Shown here piece after piece: positions 27,884-36,014 of a stretch of DNA of 64,000 nucleotides. The stretch spans positions 992,001 to 1,056,000 of the forward strand of contig NZ_CP011125.1 in NCBI RefSeq assembly GCF_000737325.1. The letters are read 5' to 3'. The notes under the pieces are model-generated. The model was not told where the DNA came from. It searched no databases and was given only the letters and a program-made list of their open reading frames with translations. Position 1 is the first letter of the stretch, and each line of letters starts with the position of its first letter. The position numbers were made by a program, and so were the translations under genes. The stretch comes from Sandaracinus amylolyticus. Lineage in GTDB: Bacteria > Myxococcota_A > Polyangia > Polyangiales > Sandaracinaceae.

Positions 27884-30800
27884 ATGTCACGGGTCGCCGT
27901 CGCTCTCTTCTTCTTCCTTCTCTCCGTCTTCCCAGCGCTCGCGAGCGCGCAGGACCTCGTCGTGAACGGCACGACGGCCACGCTCGGCGGCGTTCGCCGC
28001 TATCGCACGGTGCGGGTGATCAACAACGGGCGCATCATCGTGCCCGGGTTCGACGGCACCGATCGCACGAACACCGGCAACCTCGTGCTGATCGCCGAGA
28101 GCATCCTCGTCGACGCGACGTCGTCGATCGTCGCGCGCGGTGCGGGCTATCAGCCGGTCGTCTGCGGCAACGGTCGCGGGCCCACGACCGCGCCGCTCTC
28201 GGGCGGTCGCGGCGGCTGCGCGGTGCTGGACTCGGGCGGAGGCGGCGCGCACTTCGGACGCGGAGGCCGCGGCACCAAGGACTGCTTCGTCTTCGGCTCC
28301 ACGACCTCTTGCCAGTTCCCGCAGGAGTTCGAGGAGTCGTGCGGCGCGCTCAACGCCACGGCCACTGCGTGCACCGAGACCGGCGGCACTTGCTACAACA
28401 ACGACGGTCTGCCGAGCGTCGCCGGCGACGCGTACCGGCACAGCATCTACGAGATCGAGTTCGGCGCGTCGGGCGGCGACAAGGGATGCCGCGACGGGTT
28501 CGACGCCGCGTCGACGGGCGGCGCGGGCGGCGGTCGGATCGTCCTCGTCGGGCTCACCGCGGCGGGCACCGGCACCGTGCAGATCGACGGCACCATCAAC
28601 GCTGCGGGCCGTCGCGGTTGCGGCAGCGGCAACGACTCGGGCGGCGGGGGTGCGGGCGGATCGATCCTGATCGTCGGCGATCAGGTGCAGGTCGGCGCGA
28701 CGGGTGTCGTCACCGCGGCGGGCGGGCTCGGGGGCGACACGAACTCCGGCCGAGGCGACCAGCCCGACTTCGCGGACTGCGCCGGACGACAGGCGGGCGG
28801 CACCTGCGACGACTGCGGCGGCGGCGGCGGCGGCGGCATCATCAACGTGCTCTCGCGCAGCTCGTCGCTGCACTACGGCGCGACCTTCGACGTCGGCGGC
28901 GCGGCGGGCGGCGTCTGCGAGATCTGTCGCGGCGAAGCCGGCGGCGGCGCGGGCGAGCTGCTGCTCGACGGCGCGTACGTCGGCGAGTACTGCGACGGCT
29001 TCGACAACGACTTCGACGGCAACGTCGACGAGGGCCTCGGCACGACGAGCTGCGGCCTCGGCGCCTGCGCGCGCGACATCGCGGCGTGCGCGTCCGGCGC
29101 GCCCGTGACGTGCGCGCCGATGGTCACCAGCGATCCGAGCTGCCGCGCGAGCGACGCCGGCGCGCGCCCGCGCATCGCGGTGGTGCTCGACACCTCGAGC
29201 TCGATGCTGCTCGACCTGCGCGGCTATCCGACGTTCGGCGACGGCAGCGTCGATCGCCCGGGCATCGACACCGACGGCAACGGTCGTCCCGACGACTCGC
29301 GCCTCTCGCTCGCGCGCGAGTCGCTCGCGCAGGTGATCAGCGCGTACCCCGAGATCGACTTCGCGCTCGCGCGCTACCACCAGGACCAGGGCGTCGAGCG
29401 CTCGTGCCAGACCGCGCGCTGGTTCGAGTGCGAGGGCCTGATCGGCACTTACGACAACCCCGGCGACAACACCGGGACGGTCGCGTGCAACGTCGCGATC
29501 GGGCCCTCCACGAACGTCGCGATCCGCCCGATCTCCACCGCGGGCGACGAGTGCATCAACTACGCGGGCACCTGCGGCCCGCCGCGCCGTGGCGCCGACG
29601 TGCTCAGCGGCTTCGGCACGCCCACGCGCGATCTCGTGCGCTGGCTCGACGGACGCGAGACCGCGTTCGACGCCGACACGACGCCCGGTGACGTGTGCCG
29701 CCACGCGCGCGCCGGTCGCGACTGCGAGGTGCGCGCGAGCGGTGAGACGCCGCTCGCAGGATCGCTCCAGACGATCGAGGACTACGTCGTCCCGATCCGC
29801 GCCACCGATCCGTCGACCGGGTGCCGCGGCTACGCGGTGATCCTCGTGACCGACGGCGCCGAGAGCTGCGGCGGCGATCCCGTCGCGCAGGCGCGCCGTC
29901 TGCACGACACGTTCGGCATCGAGACGTACGTCGTCGCCGTGAGCGTGCGCGCCGACGAAGAGGCGTCGCTCAACGCGATCGCGCGCGCGGGCTCGGGCAA
30001 CACGCGCATGAACGCGACGTTCGTGCGCAACCCTGCGGAGCTCGTGCCTGCGATCACCTCGATCCTCGAGGGCTCGCTGCGCACCGAGCGCTGCAACGCG
30101 ATGGACGACGACTGCGACGGTCGCACCGACGAGGGCTTCGCGCTCGGCGACGCGTGCGACGACGGGCTCGTCGGCGCGTGCCGCGGCACCGGCGCGACGG
30201 TGTGCGCGGCGAGCGAGCTCGCGGTCGAGTGCGCGATCACGATGCCCGGTGCGTCACCCGGCACCGAGTCGTGCAACGCGATGGACGACGACTGCGACGA
30301 GGCGATCGACGAGGGCCTCACCTGCAACACCGAGTGCACGCCGACCGGCGCCGAGGTCTGCAACGGCGTCGACGACGACTGCAACGGGCTCGTCGACGAG
30401 GTCGATCCCGCGCTCGGCACGCCGTGCGGCGAGGACGAAGGACAGTGCGAGCCCGGCGCGCTGCGCTGCGTCGGCGGCGAGCTCACGTGCATCGGCGGTC
30501 GCGGCCCGCGCGACGAGGTGTGCAACGGCCTCGACGACGACTGCGACGGCATGGCCGACGATCTCGCGGAGTGTCCGGTCGGCTCGCTCTGCCTCGAGGG
30601 CTCGTGCCGCCGCTCGTGCGATCCCGCGATGGAGTTCCCGTGCCCGGTCGACTTCGTGTGCACGATGCCCGAGGGCGCGACCGGCAACTACTGCGTGCCC
30701 ACCGCGTGCGCGGAGTGCGAGGCGCACGAGCGCTGCGTCGACGACGTGTGCGTCGACCCGTGCGAGGGTGTGACGTGCGGCGAGGGCGAGGAGTGCCGCG

Positions 30801-31375
30801 GCGGCGACTGCGTCGGCTGCGAGGTGCTCGGCTGCGCGGCTGGCGAGCTCTGCTGGGACGGCGCGTGCCGTCCGGATCGCTGCGACGACGCGACGTGCTC
30901 GAGCGCGCAGATGTGCGTCGACGGCGACTGCCGGAGCGCGTGCGGGCCCGGTGATTGCCCGGCGGGCCAGCGCTGCGCGGCGGACGGCACGTGCGAGAGC
31001 GATCCCTGCGCGGGCGTGACCTGCGACGGCGGTCGCGTGTGCGTCGCCGGCGAGTGCCGCATGGACCCGTGCCGCGGTGTGCGCTGCGATCGGGGCGAGG
31101 TCTGCGCGGGCGCGACGGGGTGCATCCCCGATCCGTGCGCGCTCGTGACGTGCCCCGCGGGTCGCTCGTGCGCGGTGAGCACGAGCGGCGTCGCGGAGTG
31201 CGCGCGCGTCGGTGGTGGCGTGGACGCGGGCACCGGCGAGTGGGTGCTCGCGGCGGGCGGCGGCGGCGTGTGCAGCGTGGTCGCGCCGGGCGCGTCGCGT
31301 GGTGGCGCCGTGGTGCTCGCGATGATCGCGCTCGCGCTCGTCGTGGTGCGCCGTCGTCGTGGAGGCGCGCGATGA
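27884..31375 (+). CDS. Large secreted VWA protein with MopE-type repeats and MYXO-CTERM-like tail
   Basis: 1163 residues. Signal peptide (LALASAQ), a ~340-residue Gly-rich beta-helix-like region, a CDGFDNDFDGNVDEG motif, then a von Willebrand A domain with MIDAS VVLDTSSSM (Asp436) and LVTDGAESC. After it come four MopE-type Cys/Asp motifs (CNAMDDDCDGRTDEG and relatives), an EGF-like Cys-rich tract and a C-terminal GGGGVCSVVAPG, hydrophobic helix and RRRRGGAR. That tail matches MYXO-CTERM sorting signals (Cys, membrane span, Arg cluster), so surface anchoring is likely. Overlaps the next gene by 4 bp. Probably a surface adhesin or calcium-binding protein. Confidence 0.9.
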   Translation: MSRVAVALFFFLLSVFPALASAQDLVVNGTTATLGGVRRYRTVRVINNGRIIVPGFDGTDRTNTGNLVLIAESILVDATSSIVARGAGYQPVVCGNGRGPTTAPLSGGRGGCAVLDSGGGGAHFGRGGRGTKDCFVFGSTTSCQFPQEFEESCGALNATATACTETGGTCYNNDGLPSVAGDAYRHSIYEIEFGASGGDKGCRDGFDAASTGGAGGGRIVLVGLTAAGTGTVQIDGTINAAGRRGCGSGNDSGGGGAGGSILIVGDQVQVGATGVVTAAGGLGGDTNSGRGDQPDFADCAGRQAGGTCDDCGGGGGGGIINVLSRSSSLHYGATFDVGGAAGGVCEICRGEAGGGAGELLLDGAYVGEYCDGFDNDFDGNVDEGLGTTSCGLGACARDIAACASGAPVTCAPMVTSDPSCRASDAGARPRIAVVLDTSSSMLLDLRGYPTFGDGSVDRPGIDTDGNGRPDDSRLSLARESLAQVISAYPEIDFALARYHQDQGVERSCQTARWFECEGLIGTYDNPGDNTGTVACNVAIGPSTNVAIRPISTAGDECINYAGTCGPPRRGADVLSGFGTPTRDLVRWLDGRETAFDADTTPGDVCRHARAGRDCEVRASGETPLAGSLQTIEDYVVPIRATDPSTGCRGYAVILVTDGAESCGGDPVAQARRLHDTFGIETYVVAVSVRADEEASLNAIARAGSGNTRMNATFVRNPAELVPAITSILEGSLRTERCNAMDDDCDGRTDEGFALGDACDDGLVGACRGTGATVCAASELAVECAITMPGASPGTESCNAMDDDCDEAIDEGLTCNTECTPTGAEVCNGVDDDCNGLVDEVDPALGTPCGEDEGQCEPGALRCVGGELTCIGGRGPRDEVCNGLDDDCDGMADDLAECPVGSLCLEGSCRRSCDPAMEFPCPVDFVCTMPEGATGNYCVPTACAECEAHERCVDDVCVDPCEGVTCGEGEECRGGDCVGCEVLGCAAGELCWDGACRPDRCDDATCSSAQMCVDGDCRSACGPGDCPAGQRCAADGTCESDPCAGVTCDGGRVCVAGECRMDPCRGVRCDRGEVCAGATGCIPDPCALVTCPAGRSCAVSTSGVAECARVGGGVDAGTGEWVLAAGGGGVCSVVAPGASRGGAVVLAMIALALVVVRRRRGGAR

Positions 31376-32871
31376 GCCGCGGGTGGAGCGTGATCGCGCT
31401 CGCGATGATCGTCGCGGGCTGCGAGGTGGATCCCTACTGCATCGCGTGCCCGGACCCGATCGACGGAGGTGTGAGCGACGCCGCGCGCGACGCGCGCGCC
31501 TCCGACGAGGACGCCGAGGTCCCCGTCGACGCGGGCGAGTGCGTGCCCACCGACGGCGCGGTCGAGCTCTGCAACGAGCTCGACGACGACTGCGACGATC
31601 TCGTCGACGAGGGCTTCGACCTCCAGAGCGATCCGACGAACTGCGGCGAATGTGGCACTCAGTGCCGCTTTCCGAACGCCGAGGGGCAGTGCACGAGCGG
31701 CGCGTGCGCCGTGACCGCGTGCTTCGACGGCTTCGTCGATCTCGACGACGTGCCGGGCTGCGAGTACGCGTGCCCGGTCTTCCCGACGCAGGGCGAGGAG
31801 TGCAACGGCTTCGACGACGACTGCGACGGAGTCGTCGACGAGATGCTCCCCGCGCCGCCGCCCGGTCTGTGCCGCACCACGCCGGGCACGCCGTGCGCGG
31901 GCGTCGTCCCCACGTGCACGACGCGCGAGGGCCGCACCACGTGGTTCTGCGACTACCCCGCGAGCGTCGAGTTCGATCCCGTCGTGCCCAACGGCATCGC
32001 GCTCGAGGAGACGCGCTGCGACGGCGAGGACGGCGACTGCGACGGCCTGCGCGACGAGAGCTTCGCGACGCTCGGCGACGCGTGCGACAACGGCGCGCGC
32101 GGCGCGTGCCGCGACGCCGGCGAGATCGCGTGCGACCCCGCGGACGACTCGCGCACGATCTGCGATCTGAGCGTGCTGCCCGATCCGGTGCCGGGCGCGC
32201 CGCTCGCGGTCGAGCTGTGCAACGGCGTCGACGACGACTGCGACGGGACGATCGACGACAGCGATCCGACCGACCCGGGGCGCGTGCGCGACGACATGGT
32301 GCAGATCACGCGCGGCGCGACGACGTTCTGGATCTATCGCCACGAAGCGTCGCGCCCGGACTCGAGCGCGAGCGCGGCGGGCGCGTCGACCGCGCGTGCG
32401 TGTGGTCGCGGCGGCGTGCTGCCGTGGACGAGCATCGGCTACGACGAAGCGGCCGCGGCGTGCGCGGCGGCGGGACATCGCCTGTGCACCGCGGCGGAGT
32501 GGCGCGCGGCGTGTGAAGGCGCGAGCGGTCGCGACTATCCGTACGGCGACGCGTACGAGGCCGCGACGTGCAACGGCGCGGATCGCGACGCGGTCGCGGG
32601 CGGCGCGATCGACTCGCGGCTCGAGGCGACGGGCGCGCTCGCGATGTGCCTGAGCGAAGAGGGCGTGCTCGACATGTCGGGCAACGCGAAGGAGTGGACC
32701 GCCGATCAGCGCGGCACCGCGAGCGGCGGCGGGCGCATCTTCGTGGTGCGCGGCGGCTCGCACGAGTCGCCCGAGCTCGGGCTGACGTGCACGACCGAGC
32801 TCTCGCGCGCGACGGAGGACACGCTGCTCGGGTCGCTCGGCTTTCGGTGTTGCGACTCGGATGGGCCGTAG
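31372..32871 (+). CDS. Lipoprotein with MopE-type repeats and FGE-sulfatase-like domain
   Basis: 499 residues. Lipobox in LAMIVAGCEVDP, an acidic linker, then five Cys/Asp motifs of the CN-x-x-DDDCD-x-x-(V/I)DE type (putative metal-binding MopE repeats). The C-terminal ~190 residues resemble the formylglycine-generating-enzyme fold: IYRHEASRPD, GHRLCTAAEWRAACEG, DMSGNAKEWTAD, FVVRGGSHES and terminal LGFRCC. Such FGE-like domains are often non-catalytic scaffolds. ATGA overlap with the VWA gene implies coupled synthesis and a joint surface role. Confidence 0.88.
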   Translation: MSRGWSVIALAMIVAGCEVDPYCIACPDPIDGGVSDAARDARASDEDAEVPVDAGECVPTDGAVELCNELDDDCDDLVDEGFDLQSDPTNCGECGTQCRFPNAEGQCTSGACAVTACFDGFVDLDDVPGCEYACPVFPTQGEECNGFDDDCDGVVDEMLPAPPPGLCRTTPGTPCAGVVPTCTTREGRTTWFCDYPASVEFDPVVPNGIALEETRCDGEDGDCDGLRDESFATLGDACDNGARGACRDAGEIACDPADDSRTICDLSVLPDPVPGAPLAVELCNGVDDDCDGTIDDSDPTDPGRVRDDMVQITRGATTFWIYRHEASRPDSSASAAGASTARACGRGGVLPWTSIGYDEAAAACAAAGHRLCTAAEWRAACEGASGRDYPYGDAYEAATCNGADRDAVAGGAIDSRLEATGALAMCLSEEGVLDMSGNAKEWTADQRGTASGGGRIFVVRGGSHESPELGLTCTTELSRATEDTLLGSLGFRCCDSDGP

Positions 32872-32892
32872 TCGAAGAGGCGTCGGCGTGAG

Positions 32893-33076
32893 GCGCGGGG
32901 TGCAGGGTCTGTCGGGCCGGTACTCGCGACTGCTGTTCGATCGCGGTGAGAGCGTCGGGAGGCGGAGGGTCGTTCGCGGGGCGCGCGTTGCGCTGTCCCG
33001 CGAAGCGACCACGTCAGTCTCGACGAGGTGTCTGCGAGCGTCGCTGCGTGGGCCCGCCAGACCCTGCACCCCGCGC
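32893..33076. repeat. Nested palindromic element A (~184 bp)
   Basis: Outer arms of 26 bp at 32893-32918 and 33051-33076 are inverted copies with one mismatch. Inside lies a second inverted pair, GGTCGTTCGCGGG at 32968-32980 and CCCGCGAAGCGACC at 32997-33010. The element has the same length, layout and several shared blocks with element B at 50959-51137. No open frame with coding character is present. It could be a mobile MITE-like unit or a structured RNA; it also lies where a terminator for the 31372 gene would be. Confidence 0.8.
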
Positions 33077-33167
33077 CCGGTACCGCGGTTCTGCCGCCTC
33101 GCTGGATGAGGTCGCGGATGGCTCGCGACCGGTCCGCGCTTCGCCGCGGCCCGGACGCTCGCGAGTA

Positions 33168-33390
33168 GCACCGCGCGACGAAGTCGCGCGTGTGCGCGCT
33201 GCGCGCGGGATTGGAGGAGCGGACGCGCGCGACGCCGTCGCGTGCGTGCGCGCTGCGCGCGGGGATTGGAGGAGCGGACGTGCGCGACGTAGTCGCGGGC
33301 GTGCGCGGTGATGTTGCGGAGGAGCGGGCGTGCGCGGTGATGTGTCGTGGGGAGCGGACGCGCGCGACGTAGTCGCGGGCGTGCGCGGTG
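33168..33390. repeat. Degenerate tandem repeats, ~30-55 bp units
   Basis: Four to five imperfect units each contain GGAGGAGCGG or a near copy (33213, 33268, 33318, about 33349) followed by GCGCGACGTAGTCGCGGGCG or a variant, itself near-palindromic around GCGACGTAGTCGC. Unit length varies 55, 50 and about 30 bp. The array ends just before the stop codon of the minus-strand lipoprotein at 33397. No gene is seen in it. Confidence 0.7.
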
Positions 33391-33396
33391 AGCGCG

Positions 33397-34164
33397 TCAT
33401 GGGAAGCAGATCGATGCGCTGACGCCGAGGAGGGTCGGGCCGGTGCCGAACGAGAGCTCGCGGCACCGGTCCCTCATCGCGCGGTGGAGCTCTCCGCGGC
33501 GGTTCGAGACGATCGCGCGCCAGATCCCTCCGGTGACCGTCGAGATCACGCCGAGCCCGCCGATCGCGAGGCCCAGCGCGACGACGCCGTCGTTCGGAAA
33601 GATCGTCCGCTCCGCGCACGGCGAGAGCACGCAGAACCGCGCGCCACGCAGGCCCTCGTAGAGCGCGAGCCCGAACCCGCCGACGATCCCGATCGGGCCC
33701 GACACCAGCAGCGCCGTCGAGCCCTCGAGCGACTCGGCCTCCCACTCGAATGCGAGCGCTTCGATCTCGGGCGCTGCGCGCATCGCCGGCGCGCCGAGCA
33801 GCGCCGTCGCGGCGGGCGGCGGCATCACCTCGAGCACGGCTTCGCTCTGCGCGATCGTCACCTCACCGCCGGCGTTCGACGCGATGACGTGCTCGAGATC
33901 GCACGGCGTGCGGCGGTCGCCGTGGCTGCAGACGTAGATCGCGTTCAGCCCGCACGAGCGCACCTCGTAGCGCACCGTGTCGCCGCGCCGAGGGCGGCCC
34001 TCCGCCGGCTCGATCATGAAGCCGCGCACGTCCGCGCAGTCTGGAAAGTCGTGCCGCACCGAGCTCCGCACCGCTCGTGGCAGGCGCTCGTAGACGGGCG
34101 GCATCCCCCCGCATCCGGCGGCCAGCATCGTGAGCACCCAGACGGTCGCGAGCATCGTGCGCAT
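33397..34164 (-). CDS. Lipoprotein with two hydrophobic C-terminal segments
   Basis: 255 residues. Lipobox signal (MRTMLATVWVLTMLAAGCGG), then a soluble region with four Cys (DFPDCADVRG, VRSCGLNAIYVCSH, RTPCD) and two hydrophobic Gly-rich segments (LLVSGPIGIVGGFGLAL and DGVVALGLAIGGLGVISTV). The start at 34164 is set by the signal peptide; the open frame continues upstream without signal character. Not recognised as a known family. Confidence 0.8.
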   Translation of the reverse strand: MRTMLATVWVLTMLAAGCGGMPPVYERLPRAVRSSVRHDFPDCADVRGFMIEPAEGRPRRGDTVRYEVRSCGLNAIYVCSHGDRRTPCDLEHVIASNAGGEVTIAQSEAVLEVMPPPAATALLGAPAMRAAPEIEALAFEWEAESLEGSTALLVSGPIGIVGGFGLALYEGLRGARFCVLSPCAERTIFPNDGVVALGLAIGGLGVISTVTGGIWRAIVSNRRGELHRAMRDRCRELSFGTGPTLLGVSASICFP

Positions 34165-34286
34165 GTCGCGGCCGTGAGCACGTCGCGTTCCGCGCGGAGC
34201 TCGGGCGCCCGCGGTGCGGGTGCATCGTGTCGTGCACACGTCGTCGCCCGGACGTGTCGCCGGCTGCACAGTGGGCTGCGATCGGC

Positions 34287-34528
34287 TCAGGGATCGACAC
34301 GCAGCAGCACGCCGTAGATCGCGTTCCGCGCGATCCAGCCGTTGGTGCCGCCGCGGTTGTTGCCGATGAGAGCACGATGTCGCCCGCGGCGGGGACGCGC
34401 TCGCCGAGCGGCTCCACGGTGCACAGCTGACCGCTCTCGATGCGCCCCTTCATGCTGTGCCCGCGCGGCCGGAACGACACCGTCTCGCCGCGCTTCAACC
34501 GCTCGACGTGTCCTGTGGCCCAACCCAT
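34287..34528 (-). pseudogene. S24/S26-peptidase-like small protein gene with internal deletion
   Basis: ATG at 34528 opens VERLKRGETVSFRPRGHSM, KGRIESGQLCTVEPLGERV and GDIVL, the start of a small LexA/signal-peptidase-fold protein with its RGHSM nucleophile-type motif. The frame then fails. In another frame IGNNRGGTNGWIARNAIYGV and LLRVDP follow to TGA 34287-34289, which fits the end of the same family. From memory of intact relatives, about 20 residues carrying the CKV-HLVKA middle part are missing between them, so a deletion with frame change has broken the gene. Confidence 0.6.
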
Positions 34529-34555
34529 CGAGCGCAGCTTCGCACGACGTCGGGG

Positions 34556-34801
34556 TCACTCGGAGCGCGGCGCGCCGCTCGGGTCGAGCTCGTACGCTTC
34601 CTCGTGGCAGCCGAGCCAGCCTGGGATGACCCAGAGCTCGTACTCGTCGCAGTCCGGAGTCGCGGCATCGCGCGCGACCGCGAGCCACTGCAGACCTCCG
34701 CGGCGTACGCGGTAGTCGAATCGCAGCGCGATGTGATGGTCGCCCGTCCGGCACGGCGGCTCCGTCAGAGCGAGTCGGCTTCGCTCCGCGTCGGTCTCGC
34801 T
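34556..34801 (-). pseudogene. C-terminal gene fragment, unknown family
   Basis: About 80 codons with clear coding character, CRTGDHHIALRFDYRVRRGG followed by LQWLAVARDAATPDC and ELWVIPGWLGCHEEAYELD, end at TGA 34556-34558. Going upstream the frame dissolves into the 41-bp repeat array with no start codon, so the 5' part is lost. The product would be a small soluble protein with three Cys. It looks like debris beside the broken gene at 34287. Confidence 0.5.
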
Positions 34802-34844
34802 GCTCGCGCGCGTGAGAGCGGTCGTTTCGACTGCGCGGCGGGTG

Positions 34845-35009
34845 TGGACGCGCGGTATTCGACGAAAACGACCGGCGGACGGCGGTGGACACCCGAGAAT
34901 CAGTCGATTCGACCGAATTCCGGGTGCGAGCACCCGCGAATCAGTCGATTTCACCGAATCCCGGGCGCCGACACCCTCCGCTCGGTCGAAAAGACCGAAT
35001 CTCGAGCGA
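34845..35009. repeat. 41-bp tandem repeat array (about 4 units)
   Basis: Units repeat with period 41: the core GTCGATT occurs at 34903 and 34944, a GTCGAAA at 34985, and a decayed ACGAAAA at 34862. A fuller unit reads AATCAGTCGATTTCACCGAA with GGGTGCGAG or GGGCGCC between cores. Each core contains near-inverted halves (GTCGATTT / ACCGAAT). The reverse strand reads GGGTGTCGGCGCCC, close to GGGTGTCAGCGACCCC of the 42-bp array at 55446, so the two arrays belong to one family. The last unit runs into the end of the next gene. Confidence 0.75.
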
Positions 35010-35810
35010 TCACGCCCCGCTCGGGGTCTCGCCGTCGTCGTCCGCGTCCTCGCTGCGGCGCTCGGCGCGGCGTCCCGGGCGGATGCTCCACACCGACGGG
35101 TAGCGCTCCTCACCGTGCTCGAAGTCGATCGCGTGCAGGAACGCGCGCGTGCGGTCCCACGTCTCCTCGGCGAGCTGGAACGCGCGCGACGTCTCGTTGC
35201 GCCACGTGGTCTCGCCGTCGGGGTCGCCTTCACCGAGCTCGGCGAGGATGGCCGCGGAGAGCTCGCGCGCGCGGCGCGCGTCGGCGGCGCGGTAGCGAGG
35301 GCCGGCGCTCGCGAGGTCGTCGGCGTGGCGCGCGTAGAGGCGCGCGAGACGTGCGAGGTCGCTCGCGAGGTCGGCGTGACCGACCCCGCTCGCGATGGCC
35401 GCGAGCTCGGCCGCGGCGGTCGGGTCGTCGTCGAGCACGAACGTCGCGACCTTCGTCATCCGGCGCTTCAGCTCGGTCGCGGCCTGGAGCGTGGTGACGC
35501 GGAGCTTCGCGCTCGTCTTGCCGGAGCTCTCGGCGAGCCACGTCGTGTGCGCGAACCAGAGCGCCCACGCGGAGGTCTCGATGCGGTCGGCGGCGTCGGG
35601 CGGGAGGAGATCCGGGTGGATCTTGGCGAGCTCGCGCGCGACCTCCGGAGCACGGAGGCGTCGCGCCTGCTCGACGAAGAACGCGGACGCGAGCGCGACG
35701 TCGAGGCGGGGCAGCGATGCAACTGCGTATGCCGCGCGCTCGGTGCGTGTCTGCTCGAACGCGCGCTCGGCGGTTCGGTGGTCGTAGAGGATCTCGTCGG
35801 ACGTGGGCAT
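35010..35810 (-). CDS. Conserved-looking helical protein of unknown function
   Basis: 266 residues, almost entirely predicted helical (Ala, Glu, Arg, Leu rich), with LWFAHTTWLAESSGKTSAKL and RRMTKVATFVLDDDP as distinctive stretches and an acidic C-terminal tail ending DDDGETPSGA. No signal peptide, membrane segment or motif recognised. Codon use is normal for the window. The last codons abut the 41-bp repeat array. Confidence 0.75.
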   Translation of the reverse strand: MPTSDEILYDHRTAERAFEQTRTERAAYAVASLPRLDVALASAFFVEQARRLRAPEVARELAKIHPDLLPPDAADRIETSAWALWFAHTTWLAESSGKTSAKLRVTTLQAATELKRRMTKVATFVLDDDPTAAAELAAIASGVGHADLASDLARLARLYARHADDLASAGPRYRAADARRARELSAAILAELGEGDPDGETTWRNETSRAFQLAEETWDRTRAFLHAIDFEHGEERYPSVWSIRPGRRAERRSEDADDDGETPSGA

Positions 35811-35937
35811 GGCCGAACGCTAACCCAGCGCGCGGTCGAGGTGAACCTCGACTCGGGCTCGGCGTTCCTTTCCGGAGGCCGCGTGCGGCGCGCCCTCCCT
35901 CGTGGGGCAAAGCCCGCCGAGCCTCCCTCCCGCCCGA

Positions 35938-35984
35938 GACCCGAGACCGCAGCGTCGAGGATCGACGCAAGCGGTCTCCGGGTC
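35938..35984. terminator. Nested hairpin between 36015 and 35810, possible terminator
   Basis: GACCCGAGACCGC and GCGGTCTCCGGGTC pair with a single bulged base. Inside them GCGTCGA-GGA-TCGACGC forms a second perfect 7-bp hairpin. The structure lies 31 bp past the stop of the minus-strand gene at 36015. No U-tract follows, so Rho-independent action is not assured; it might be an mRNA 3' stabiliser. Confidence 0.5.
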
Positions 35985-36014
35985 AGCGAGCGGTCGTCGC
36001 GCGGACGAGCACGC

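Noticed and set aside
33168-33390. CRISPR-like repeats
   Set aside because: Unit length varies from ~30 to 55 bp and the sequence between cores is itself repeated.
34804-35233. Continuous minus frame joining the 34556 fragment to the gene at 35010
   Set aside because: The joining part is the translated 41-bp repeat array and the upstream part is a shadow of the 35010 gene.
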